Made by a program: the position numbers and the translations under genes
Part shown: one piece after another, positions 22,441 to 33,425 of the stretch
How positions within the stretch are numbered: position 1 is the stretch's first letter
Layout: every line of letters starts with the position of its first letter
The notes under the pieces: model-generated
Seen by the model: the letters and a program-made list of their open reading frames with translations, nothing else
What the model was told of the DNA's origin: nothing
Database searches by the model: none
From: Gigaspora margarita
Lineage: Eukaryota > Glomeromycota > Glomeromycetes > Diversisporales > Gigasporaceae
Length of the DNA stretch: 64,000 nucleotides
Direction: 5' to 3'
Assembly (NCBI GenBank): GCA_009809945.1
Contig: WTPW01000010.1
Span: 433,254 to 497,253, forward strand

Positions 22441-23231
22441 ATTTTAGTATATAATTATATTTTAAATAAGTTTATTTAGGGCCCAAAATTATAATCTATT
22501 AGTAAAATTTTGATAAAATTTTTTTTAAAATCGACCAATCAGAATCGTCTTATGTGGGGGGAGGGGGGGTACCCCCTTGATAAAAAAATATTATGTAATA
22601 TCTGTCAGCACCCTTATAATTTGCAGTTATTTTAAACCTTATATATATAGCTATTTTACTTATTTTAATAAAGCTATTGTATTAGATCTATTTTTTAAAA
22701 ACAATATTAAACTACAAATCATTTTATTTTTTTCAACTAATATAACAAAAAAAGCTAATATACAAAATACTATTACTAATTAAATACTACAAGCCAAATA
22801 ACTAAACTTTTATTTTATTATTCTTAGCAATTTTAATATACAATATAATACTTTTAGTTTATTATTTAAATACAAATTTATTATCTTTTATATTTAAAAA
22901 TATCAGAACTCTTTTTAATAATCATCTGAACCAAAAACACAACAGAAAAAAATCTGATTTTGTAGAGTAGTACAACATATATAGGTACAAACAAGATTAC
23001 TAAACAAAAAACTCTTTAAAAAGGAAATATACTATATCAACTCAATTTATAAACAAAAGAAAATTTTTAAGCACAAGCAAACTTAGAAGAAATATCTACA
23101 ACATTGATAAAGAGTAAAATATTTTACAATCCAAATATCCAATAAACAGGATAGTAGTATAAAAATGAGCAGAGAAATAAATAACTGCTCTGGACAACAA
23201 ATACTATAAAGTCTAAGATAGTTTAAAATTA
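22441..23231. other. AT-rich interval, possibly LINE-2 5' untranslated sequence
   Basis: It contains a G-run and the right end of the Harbinger-like pair (to 22613), then A-rich sequence (22790-23225) in the style of the LINE-1 5' region, with many CAAAC/ACAAC words. The match to LINE-1 is only suggestive. No gene is seen. Confidence 0.35.
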
Positions 23232-23509
23232 GGGATGTTAAAATGCTTATATGAAACCTGCTCAAGCAGGTTCAAAGCACAAACTTTTACAATTTGCTTA
23301 TAAATTTTTAAGCACTGCTTATAAGCAAATATGTTTTTAATGCTTTAAACCTGCTCCAAACAAATATGCTTTAAATCTGCTTCAAGCAAATATGCTTAAA
23401 CAAATATGCTTTAAACTAGAAGTATTAAAATGCTTATATAAAACCTGCTTGAGCAAATTTAAAGTATAAACTTTTATAGTTTGCTTGTTAATTTTTTAAT
23501 ATTCTGAAT

Positions 23510-23668
23510 ATCAAAATTCTAATTGTACTAAATTCCAATGCACTAAATCTTAAAAGAACAACTAAAAAAAAAAATCATAATTATAAAATTTTGGTGTTGA
23601 TTTATCTTTTGAGATTTAGTATATTGGAATTTAGTACAATTAGGATTTTGATATTTGGAATATTGATA
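23510..23668. repeat. Nested hairpin repeat
   Basis: AATATTCTGAATATCAAAAT and the following arm through CTAATTGTACTAAATTCCAA are mirrored on the far side of an A-rich loop (right arm from about 23615 to 23668). The stem is about 54 bp with few mismatches. No TSD is resolved. Confidence 0.65.
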
Positions 23669-23799
23669 CAAAATAGCTTAAGACAAATATGCTTTTAAAT
23701 ACTATCTTTAAACATGCTTAAAACAAATATGTTTTTAACTATTATTTTTTTTAAACCTGTTTTAAATATACTTTTAAAAATTATAAACTAATAGATATA

Positions 23800-24117
23800 C
23801 CGTATATTGCCGAAAATAAGCTACCTCTGAAAATAAGCTACCCCCTGATTTTTTTCAAAAATCTTAAAAAAACCGTTAGCAGTTGCTACATATAAAAGTC
23901 TAAATTTTACTAAGTAAATCTTAAAAGTGCCATTAAGTAAACTTGTTCAGCACATAAAAATACGCCTATAGTAAATATTTGGTGTCATTTGGATAACTTT
24001 TTATTAGTACGTTTTTCAATTTTTTCAAAAAACTCAATGTTTTGAAAATAAGCTACCCCACATTTTTTTGTATAATTTTTTGGCCAAAAAAGGTAGCTTA
24101 TTTTCGGACACATATAG
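23800..24117. mobile_element. AATAAGCTACC-family MITE
   Basis: The left end CCGTATATTGCCGAAAATAA and right end in reverse CTATATGTGTCCGAAAATAA are flanked by TA at 23798-23799 and 24118-24119. One box, TTAAGTAAACTTGTTCAGCA, sits near 23936. The copy at 41549-41873 is the same subfamily in the opposite orientation, with about the same length (318 and 325 bp). Confidence 0.8.
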
Positions 24118-24949
24118 TACTATACAATTATTAATTAACTATCCCATATGTTGTTTTATTTGAGCACATATATTATTATCCTGTATAGCACATGCATATG
24201 TATTTTTTATAATCAACTATCTATGATCAAATCAGTAATAATCAAAAAGTAGTTCTGGAATTGGCTATAATTATATCGATATTTAGTGTCGATCTTACAG
24301 ATCAAACCTCTTATTTAGTATAGTATAAATTATTAAGTATACTTGTAGAAGCATGCTTAAATATAAACTGGTTTAGTCAAGCATAAATACAAACTGCTTG
24401 AACAATTTACTAACTAAGCATGCTTATACAAATCTGCTTATATGAGCATAGCTTATATATAAACTAGTTTATAAAAACTAGTTTAGCTTGCTTTGGCACC
24501 AAAGCAGGTATACTTCAAGTATAAACCAAACTGCTTGAGCAATTTAATATCTCTATTTAAAATAAATAGCAAAGAATATAAAAGCTTTTTTTTTTGAAAA
24601 TAAGTTTATTATAGCAAGAGAAAATAGCAATAATCCTGTACTGCAGATCATATTGTCCAACTAAACAAATGCATACTAGTTTAACTAGTAAACAATCTAA
24701 TTAGAAACAAATAAACAAATACAGTCGTCCTTCTATATAATCACCTACTTTATCTGAGGTTTTTTGGTGATTATATAGAGATGTGACTGAATAGAATTAC
24801 TTCTATATAATCATATACTATAAAATAAAATATATAATGTGATTTTAAAGAAGTAAATAAAAAATTTATATTTAATTTTTAATAGTGTTCATAGATCTAG
24901 TCCGAAGTCTGCAGACTGGTCTAAATCTAATTATATTTATATATATTTT

Positions 24950-26760
24950 TTAGTACTGAACAAGTTTACTTAGTGCATGTAGTTAGAATTAATTAGTAAA
25001 CTTTTGCGAATCATAAGATTTTATAGAATTTTATTAATAAAATTCTATAAAATCCTAAAATTCCCAAATTTTTATTAAGTAATTCTAACTTTATGCACTA
25101 AATAAACTTGTTTAGTACCTAAAAATACATCAAATCAGCAGAATTATTTTTATTTTACTTGAAATTTAGAGAATAGGTGTATAATTTTGGATTTTTGATC
25201 AAAAAAGTCAAATTTAAGCATCTTTTCTCCAAATTTCAAGTAAAATAAACATTATTCTGCTGATCTAATGTATTTTCAGGTTCTGAATAAGTTTACTTAG
25301 TGCATTATATTAGAATTAATTAGTAAAATTTTGTGAAACATAAGATTTTATAAAATTTTGTTAATAAAATTCTATAATATCTTATAATTCACAAAATTTT
25401 ACTAATTAACTCTAATTTAATGCATTAGATAAACTTGTACAGAATCTAAAAATACATTAAATCAGCAGAACTATTTTTATTTTACTTGAAAATTGGAGAA
25501 TAAATGCTTAAATTTGACTTTTTTGATCAAAAATCCAAAATTATGCATCTATTCTCAAAATTCCAAGTAAAATAAAAATAATTCTGTCAATATGATGTAT
25601 TTTTAGGTACTAACAAGTTTACTTAGTGCATAAAGTTAGGATTAATTAGTGAAATCTTGTGAATAATAAGATTTCATAGAATTCTATTAATAAAATTCTA
25701 TAAAATCTTATGATTCACAAAATTTCACTAATTAATTCTAACTTAATGCACTAAGTAAACTTATTAAGCACCTAAAAATACATTAGATCAGCAGAATATT
25801 TTTTATTTTACTTGAAATTTGGAAAAAAGATGCTTAAATTTGGCTTTTTTGATCAAAAATTCAAAATTATGCATCTGCTCTCTAAAATTCAAGTAAAATA
25901 AAAATAATTCTGCTAATTTGATGTATTTTTAGGTGCTGAACAAGTTTATTTAGTGCATAAAGTTAGAATTAATTAGTAAAATTTTGTGAATTATAGGATT
26001 TTATAGAATTTTATTAATAAAATTCTATAAAATCTTATCTCTTAAACTGTATTCCAGGCAAATTTGCCTGGAATTTTTAAACATATTTGCAATTTTTTAA
26101 ATAAAATAAAAGATTATTAAGAATATGGGTTATACTTTATTTATAGAATATTTTCTTTAAAATATATTTTATAAACTTTATTATAAAATTTTTTTAAAAT
26201 TATTAATAAACTTTAAAGTAATAAAAGTTTGAAGTTTTTAATTTAAAATTTTTACTATAAAGCTTTTCTTTAGATTTTCTTAAATTTTATATGTTTCTGT
26301 CTATAAAAAAAAATTTCACTTCTAATTAAAGTCCTAATTTTTACAAGTAAATCACAAAAGTTGCAATAATTAAAGTTGTAATCCTTTTTATAAACTATAA
26401 TATTGTATTAGAACAGGGAGCTAGAGCTAATATTTATAGAGTTCGCCAAGAATAAGTAAATAATTTTTTTGGCTAATAAATTTTTTAAAATTTTTTTATT
26501 TTTAGCTTATAAGCAACTTAAACTTTTTTTCTTATAATATAAAATTAAATACTACTAAAATATAATCCTTATTTTCAAATATTATCAAAAAAAATTTTAA
26601 TTAAATATTTTAAGTTTTAAAAAATATAGATCATAAGCATATTTATAGCAATTTTCCAGGCAAATTTGCCTGGAATTGCTTACAGTTTAAGGGATAATTC
26701 GCAAAATTTTACTAATTAATTATAACTTTATACACTAAGTAAACTTGTTCAGCACCAAAA
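24950..26760. repeat. Palindrome array 2, same box spacing as array 1
   Basis: Boxes lie at about 24954, 25096, 25281, 25422, 25606, 25747, 25932 and 26731. The last distance becomes about 140 after removing the 657-bp nested element and one TA. The spacing alternates between 140-142 and 184-185 bp, a period of about 326 bp. Short intervals are palindromes centred on TTTTATTAATAAAA, and long ones on TTTTTGATCAAAAA. Arm sequences (for example ATAAGATTTTATAGAA) differ from array 1 while the box and layout persist. Confidence 0.87.
26038..26694. mobile_element. TIR element with subterminal perfect palindromes, TCYCTTAAAC family
   Basis: The ends are TCTCTTAAACTGTA and, in reverse, TCCCTTAAACTGTA, with TA on both sides (26036-26037, 26695-26696). 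Just inside each end is a self-complementary block: TTCCAGGCAAATTTGCCTGG plus AA. The neighbouring array units show what the uninterrupted sequence looked like (AAATCTTATGATTCACAAAA). A sister element is at 53231-53855. Confidence 0.8.
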
Positions 26761-27189
26761 AATATATTAAATATATTTGGATGCAGACCAGTATGCAGTC
26801 TTCAGACCAGATTCGGACCAAACTCAGACTTGATAAAAAGTCTGAATATAAAAGTCTTAGGCTCAGACTTGACTACAGTCTGGTTCAGGTCTGGTCTGTA
26901 GGTGCACTATTGTCAATAAAAAATGTGATTTTAAAGAAGTATTTTTCTTAATAAATTTGTATAAAAAATTTTTTATAAAATGTGATAGTGACTATACTAT
27001 TAATGTGATTATATAAAGGTATTTTTAATATTAAAAAAAACAACTGCATAAAATCGCATGATTATATAGAGGTTGTGATTATATGGGAGGTGATTATATA
27101 GGAGGACGACTGTAGTTAAAAAACAATAGACAAAGCCATAAAATTACCAAATGCCAAATATATAATACATATAAGTATATAACTATATA

Positions 27190-28791
27190 GATAATTATAG
27201 AACATTTTGCAAAATATAAAGATCTTTTTTTTAAAATAGATGTAAAAGTAATAAAGATTTTAATCAAAACTGATTGTATTATCCTGCAATAAGATAAAGA
27301 GATAGTATAATTTCTTAAAATAATATACTTTCAAATAGTAGTGATTATTAGAAAGGTAGTAAAAATTTTGAATAGAAACAATTTAAATTTAAGAACATAA
27401 GCAATAGTACAGATTCTCATATAAAAATGACAGCTAAGTATAATAATAATATAGTACAAATTGGTTAGTTACCAAAAAGATTATTCTTGTACTTAATAAA
27501 ATAAGAACACAACCTATAGTACAGAAGAAATAAGACAGTAAATCAGTAATATATTAGAAATTTTATTTGAATATATAGTAATTAAACAAGCAGCTATAGT
27601 ATTCTAACACAATGCTAATAGTATAATAGAGAACAAACCAATCAACAAAGGAGAAAATACTAATTTTAATACAAAGCAAAGTAGTCATCTAAACAAAAAG
27701 ACTACTTCTGTACTTAATAAAGAAGGAATAACAGAGTATAATATAGAAAAAATAGAGCAGCAAATCAGAAATGTACTAGAAATTTCATCTGATTCTGCAG
27801 TAGCGAAACAAATAGCTATAGCATTTTAGTACAATATTAATAGCAAAACAAAGGTCAAACTAGTTAATGAAAAAGAAACCTCTTTGTTGCAACTATTATA
27901 TTATAGAACATTCTCTTCTTTTATATTTCTAAGGAATTAGCAGAATTGCTTATAAAGTATGAAAAAATTAAGACAATTAGTAATAATTTGAAAATTTCTT
28001 TTTTCTCTTTTTTCTAGTTTAAATACTAGTTGTGAAGTTTGAAAACTAGAGCTTTAACTCCAAGAACAAAATAGCAATTGTGCAAATTTAATTTTTTAAT
28101 AATAGAAAAGATAAGAACTTTTAGGAAACTAGGTAATTCTACTTAGATATAAAAAAGTCACAAAGATTACTCTTGGTAGCAAAGATGCTTCTCTTCTAAC
28201 AGAAAGTGCAAAGTTTAGATTAATTTATATAGCCTTTTATACACGGCACAAAAGGTTTGGTTTTACAAAAGCTTAGAACATCTGAAGCTAAAGTGATTCA
28301 TATTCTAGTAAATAGCAACAGCAACCCAAAAAGCTTTGCATCAGTCTATTTTAATAGCTATAAAGCAGTTGTACAAGCAATTAGAAGAGAAATAAAGTAC
28401 TTTATTACTAAACTTTTTGGAGAAGAAAAGGCTTTATAGAAGAAGAAACACTAATTAAATGCCTTAATTAGACAAACAGAAGTCACAGGAGTAGAATAAA
28501 AACAAGTAAAAGACTCCAATTATTCAAAAAAGATTGTTGTATAATATTGATATGAATTTAGAACAACTTCAGGATTACAAATCTACAAAAGAGCACTACT
28601 AAAAAAGAAGATTGGTGAGAAAAATCCAAAGACAAAAAGAAAAAGAATAAGACTATACCAGATCTTTTAAGAAGAAGTACAAATAATAACTTTAATATAA
28701 ACCAAATTCTGATCAAAATACTTAATAGACTTAACAGACTTGAAGAAATGAACTTTGAATTAGATTTAGAAGTGTTCTAGCACTTCTAATG
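27190..28791 (+). pseudogene. LINE-2 ORF1 relic
   Basis: FAKYKDLFFKIDVKVIKILI (about 27190) aligns with the start of LINE-1 ORF1 (FMKYKHLCKKKQIDAQVL), and further on VVIIRKVVKILNRNN matches VVCLIRKLLEFHNW. Near 28257-28436 the segment EAKVIHILVNSNSNPKSFAS followed by VYF matches the second RRM-like unit of LINE-1 (KAKSVYISSNRNHNQRGLAT then VYF). Stops are frequent. The relic is cut at 28791 by the next TIR element. Confidence 0.7.
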
Positions 28792-29389
28792 CATTAGCAA
28801 AAAAATATATAAAATCTTTCAAAAGAAATTGCACACTGAAATCTTTTAAAAGAATTATGATTAATGTTCTAGATTTCAAAAGAAAATCTTTTAAAATATT
28901 TTAAAAGAAATTTTGAAAGATTGCAAAATATTGTAAAATAAAAAAATACAACCTACTATCTAATTATTCTCCTCTGAGAATCACAAGAGTTAATATGAGA
29001 TAATGTGTTTACAATATTTTGCAATATTTTATAATTTTTGCAAAATTTCACAATTATTTGCAATTTTTTGCAAAATTTTAAAATTTTTAAAAAAACAAAT
29101 AAATGATATATATATTTATATAATATGTTTTTTATAGATTTCATATGATTTCACAAATTTTACAAGATTTTGCAATTTTTAAAATTTATTATTATATTAC
29201 ATATTTAAATTAAATATATATTTTTTTAATCTATTTATTAAATTATATTTTAATTATTATACATTTTTTATAGTTTATATAGTATTACTATTTATTAGAA
29301 GAAAAAATAAAATAGAAAAAAAATAAAATAAAAAGAAAAAATAAAATAAAAAAAATTATACAAATTTTTATTTTTTAGAAGTAAGAATT

Positions 29390-30240
29390 GGTTAGTGTTA
29401 TTGCAAATTACCAGAAAAAACTGGCATGTTCTTGCAAAGTGCTAAAAAAATTAAAGCTTGTATTCTTATAAAGTGGTGATTTTTTAGGAGAGTAAGAGGA
29501 TAAAAAATGTTAAAATTATATAGAAATCTAACTAAATTTATATTAAAGAGGAAAGGAGGGGGTAGGCCTCTAATAAAAAATAATTAGATAATTAATAACA
29601 CGGCTCTAAAGTATTAGAAAAGTTGTGTTGGTTTTTTTGCAAATTGCCAGAATAAATAAAATAAATATAAGTTAAAGAAATAAATAAAAAGAAAACAAAC
29701 AAAAACAAAAATATAAGCAAACTAAATAAAAAAAAATGCAGTACCAAATTTTAGAGTTCATATTCTTGCAAATTAAAAAATCATCGAAATCAAGATTTTT
29801 GCAAAGTACTAGAATAAATAAAAAAATAAGAATTAAAGAAATAAATAAAAAGAAAACAAACAAAAAAAAAATATAAGCAAACAGAATAAAAAAAACAAAC
29901 CCCAAATTACCATTTTTCTAAAGTAAGAATTATATTCTTGCAAATTCAAAAATTGCTAAAATCAAGTTGTAATTTTGTAGTACTATATAATATATACAAA
30001 GTACTAGAAAGTCTAAGTTTGCTTGCAAAGTGTTAAAAAAACCTGGGTTATTTTTTTTGCAAAGTGCTAGAATAAAATAAATTAATAAAAAAAAATAAAA
30101 AAAAAACAAAAAACAAAAACAAAAAAACAAAAAACATCAAATAAAAGCCCTAACTAAATTTTATTTTTCTAAAAATGCATTTTTGAAAATTTAAAAATTG
30201 CTAAAAAATTTAGTTGTATGTTTTTGCAAAGTATCAAAAG
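29390..30240. repeat. CTTGCAAAGTGCYRGAA minisatellite-like repeats
   Basis: Variants of TTCTTGCAAAGTGCTAGAA recur irregularly, separated by A-rich tracts such as AATAAATAAAAAAAT. Similar clusters lie at 32280-32720, 34400-34490 and 49130-49740, always inside elements of the A/B/C type. Open frames across them on the minus strand (Phe/Leu-rich) come from the A-rich tracts and are not genes. Confidence 0.7.
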
Positions 30241-31559
30241 CTAAGTTGGCTTGCGTATAATTGGAATAAAATTTATTTTCAATTTTTTAATTTCAACAAT
30301 AATTTCAACAATAATTTTAACATTTTAATATATCTATAAGATAGACAACCCTATTTTCAGAGATTTTTTTTTTGTAATGTATAAAAATTTTTCAAATTTC
30401 TATATTTATTTATAAAACTTTAAATACAAAACCTACAATCAATTTATTATTTAATAGTATAAATTTATTTATCTTTTTTATATTAAAAAATTTTTTGATA
30501 GTAAAATAAAAAATCATATATAATTTGAAAAAATTAAGGATAACTAACATATTTCTATGGATATATAGTGAACATGACTTTTTTATTAGATAAATCGACT
30601 AAAGTACATTAAATAATTATGTTTGTTATACTAAATTGCATATAATATAAAATTTTTACAGAGATTGGACAAGATTTTATAAATAAACTTTGCTGTTTAA
30701 TAGTAAGATATGCATAAAAAATTAATTTTATTTCCATAAACCATTATTTTGGGACTCTATGGTTCGATTTGAATAATTTTGGTATCATTCAAATTGTCTT
30801 ACTAAGACGATTTGAATAATACCAAAATTATTTAAATTGGACTACAGAGTCATGTAATGCACAAACTATAGAAATAGATATAATCACAAAAAAGACCTTA
30901 TATTTCTAAATCTGGTAATTCAATTTGGATAATTTTAGTAGTATTAGATTCGTCTCAGTGAGACAATTTGAATGATACCAAAAACATCCAAATTGGATCA
31001 CAGAATCATAAGATACACAACCCTACGAAAATATATTTGATCTCAAAAAATAATAAATATATCTTAAGGTAAGTATAGGTATTATGGCGCAGGTAACTTT
31101 AATGGCTGTTATCACATGATCTTATAATCAGAATAAAATGATTTGCTATCATTTGATTCATCACATCGAGATGAATCGAAGAACACCAAAATCATTTGAT
31201 TCTGATCACTAGATTACATGATATTGCAAATTAAAATAAAAGCTAAAAAATCAACAAATTATTATATGTGTACCAATTATGGCACATACATAATATCTTG
31301 TGATCTAGTGATCAGAATTAAACGATTTTGGTACCATTTGAATCGTCTCAGTGAGACGAGTTGAATGGTACCAGAATCATTTTATTTTAATCATTCATCA
31401 CCAAAATTTGTACAGGGATTACTATTAATTTTTATTGGTTATTGGCTAGTAATCGATTAAAATCCCCCCTGATGAGGACTAGCGATTAAGTTAGTAATCA
31501 ATAATAATTGGTAATAATCGATAGTAATCAGATTAAAATCACGAATAATAATTCAATCA

Positions 31560-33240
31560 ATACTATTATACTTTATACTTATTTTTAAACGTTTTACAGA
31601 TTTTCGCTACGTTTTACAGGTTTTCGCATATTTTCACAAGGTTTCGCATTTTAATATAAAATTTTATATTTTTTTATTTATTATTATTATTATACATTAT
31701 ATTTTAAATTAAATATATTTTATTTATTATATATTATTATACATTCTTTACAACAAAAAAAAATAAAACTGAAACCAAAAAAAAACGAAAACAAAAATAA
31801 AAATATTTTAAACTACTTTCGCACTTCGTTGCATAATATTAGCTCTATATACTTATTTTTCTCACTCCGCAGTTAGCTATTATTTCTCTTCTTTGTTTTA
31901 ACTATTATATTCGCTTATATTTGCTACTTTCTAAAAATAGTAGAGAAGTAAAAAAATAACAAAAAAAATGAAAACAAAAAAATAGTAATATTGTAAACTA
32001 CTTTCGCTCTTCGTCGCATAATACTAGCTCTATAGACTTATATTCACTTATATTTGCTTATATTTGCTATGTCCTAAAAAGTGTAGAGAAGTAAAAAAAT
32101 AACAAAAAAAAAAATGAAAATGAAAAATAGTAATAATTTAAACTACTTTCGCACTTCGTCGCATAATATCAGATACACTTATTTTCCTCACCCTCAGTTA
32201 GCTATTATTTCTCTTCGCTCATATTCGCTACTTCCTAAAGATAGTAGAGAAGTAAAAAAAAAACTATTTCTCAGAAGCGTAGGAGTTTTTGAAATTGCAG
32301 AGAATCTAGTAGGTTCTTGCAAAGTGGCGGAGAAGTTAGAGTTGGTGTTCTTGTAAAGTGCTGGAAAGTCAGGTTGTTTCTTGCAAAGTTCTGAAGAAAG
32401 TCAGGAATAAATAAAATAAAATAAAAGTAAAAAAATAAGTAAAAAAAAAACAACTGAAAAACAAAATATGCAAGCAAACTTAATAAAAAAAAATAAACGA
32501 AGCCCCAAATCTCTATTTTTCTGAAGTAAGAGTTCAAATCCAGAAATTGTCGAAACCTAGTTGTATTTTGTAAAGTGCTAGATTAACTTGAGAATACTTG
32601 TGAATACTTGCGCCTAACTAAATTATTTTCTAAAGAAGCATGTTCTTACAAAGTACTGAAATAAAAAAAATTAATAAAAAAAATTTAAAAAAAAAAAAAC
32701 AAAAACAAAAAGTATTAAACAAGAAAATAAATAAGCGAAAACTTGCGAATACTTGCGCCTAACTAAATCATTTCTCTAAAGNNNNNNNNNNNNNNNNNNN
32801 NNNNNNNNNNNNNNNNNNNNNNNNNNNNNNNNNNNNNNNNNNNNNNNNNNNNNNNNNNNNNNNNNNNNNNNNNNNNNNNNNNNNNNNNNNNNNNNNNNNN
32901 NNNNNNNNNNNNNNNNNNNNNNNNNNNNNAAAAAAAAAAAAAACCGAAAAAAACAAACGAAAACAAAAAAAACAAAATGAAAATAAAAAAAACAAAACAA
33001 AACAAAAAATAAAAACAATATAGAAGATCTAATTTATAAACAAAAGATCTAATCTAATCGTGTAATACAAAATTTTATTGATACATCATACAAAATTTCA
33101 AAAGGTTTCGCAAATATAGTCCAATGTGCGCTTGGTATGATGCAGATTACAGATCGCTTGGTTTCACAGTTCTAAAATATTTTTGAAATGTTTCGAACCA
33201 TTTCGAAACTACTACTATAATTTAAAAATAAAAAACAAAA
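31560..33240. mobile_element. Additional A/B/C-type copy inside element E
   Basis: It starts with TTTCGCA-rich words as in 48620-48780 and continues through TTATTATTATACATTATAT, ACTTTCGCACTTCGTCGCAT units (three tandem versions at about 31810, 31995 and 32140), CTTGCAAAGTGC repeats and the gap. It ends with AAAAGATCTAATCTAATCGT and a TTTCGAAACTACTACTATAA right end near 33220. The left TIR is missing. Confidence 0.55.
32782..32929. other. Assembly gap (148 N)
   Basis: Unresolved bases between T/A-rich repeats. Reading frames that run through the N are not meaningful. Confidence 0.99.
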
Positions 33241-33261
33241 TATGATAGGTGGCGCTTCGCG

Positions 33262-33425
33262 CCATAATAAATACGATAACTATCAATTAGCAGATGTATA
33301 ATGATTTATATTTTAATTACGATATTTATCGATTATAGATATATATCGATTTATAACAAGTTAATCGATATATAACNNTTAATTTTAATCGATATAAAAT
33401 GATTATGCGTTATATATCGATATAT
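33262..33425. repeat. AT block shared with 1140-1335
   Basis: ATCGATTATAGATATATATC and neighbouring words occur in the same order as near 1200-1290. A two-base N (33378-33379 region) interrupts it. A small perfect hairpin, GGCGCTTCGCGCC, sits just upstream near 33250. Confidence 0.5.

Larger units (their letters stand above)
10219..22613. mobile_element. Harbinger-like TIR pair enclosing LINE-1 (12.4 kb)
   Basis: The left end GGGCGCTAACAGATATTACA and the right end in reverse GGGTGCTGACAGATATTACA both continue TAATATT and are followed, a few bases on, by GGGGGTA. TTA precedes the left end (10216-10218) and follows the right end (22614-22616). The pair would enclose LINE-1, the 3.2 kb TIR element and palindrome array 1. 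I see no transposase. The two ends could instead be separate copies lying in inverted orientation, so the composite reading is an inference. Confidence 0.5.
23232..24553. mobile_element. TA-target TIR element with GCTTGAGCA/TGCTTAAA internal repeats
   Basis: The left end GGGATGTTAAAATGCTTATA and the right end in reverse GAGATATTAAATTGCTCAAG are flanked by TA (23230-23231 and 24554-24555). The interior is filled with variants of CAAATATGCTTTAAACCTGC in both orientations, making long imperfect inverted arms. A hairpin unit (23510-23668) and a MITE (23800-24117) are nested inside. It is non-coding. Confidence 0.65.
24722..27112. mobile_element. Pogo/Tigger-like TIR element carrying palindrome array 2
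   Basis: The left end CAGTCGTCCTTCTATATAAT and right end in reverse CAGTCGTCCTCCTATATAAT both continue CACC and are flanked by TA (24720-24721, 27113-27114). CAGTCG-type ends with a TA duplication are typical of pogo-like mariners. No transposase is present. The interior is almost entirely palindrome array 2 with one nested element. A more diverged relative spans 48111-52298. Confidence 0.8.

Noticed and set aside
10219..22613. LTR retrotransposon
   Set aside because: No long direct repeats, no gag, protease or integrase motifs. The RT, endonuclease and RNase H order is that of a LINE.
21265..26760. Regularly spaced repeats resembling a CRISPR array
   Set aside because: Intervals are themselves palindromes that repeat between units, not unique spacers. 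Boxes alternate in orientation, and the genome context is eukaryotic.
29672..30130. Minus-strand Phe/Leu-rich open frames that look like membrane proteins
   Set aside because: They arise from A-rich tracts between CTTGCAAAGTGC repeats. The same happens at 32271-32537 and 49113-49826.
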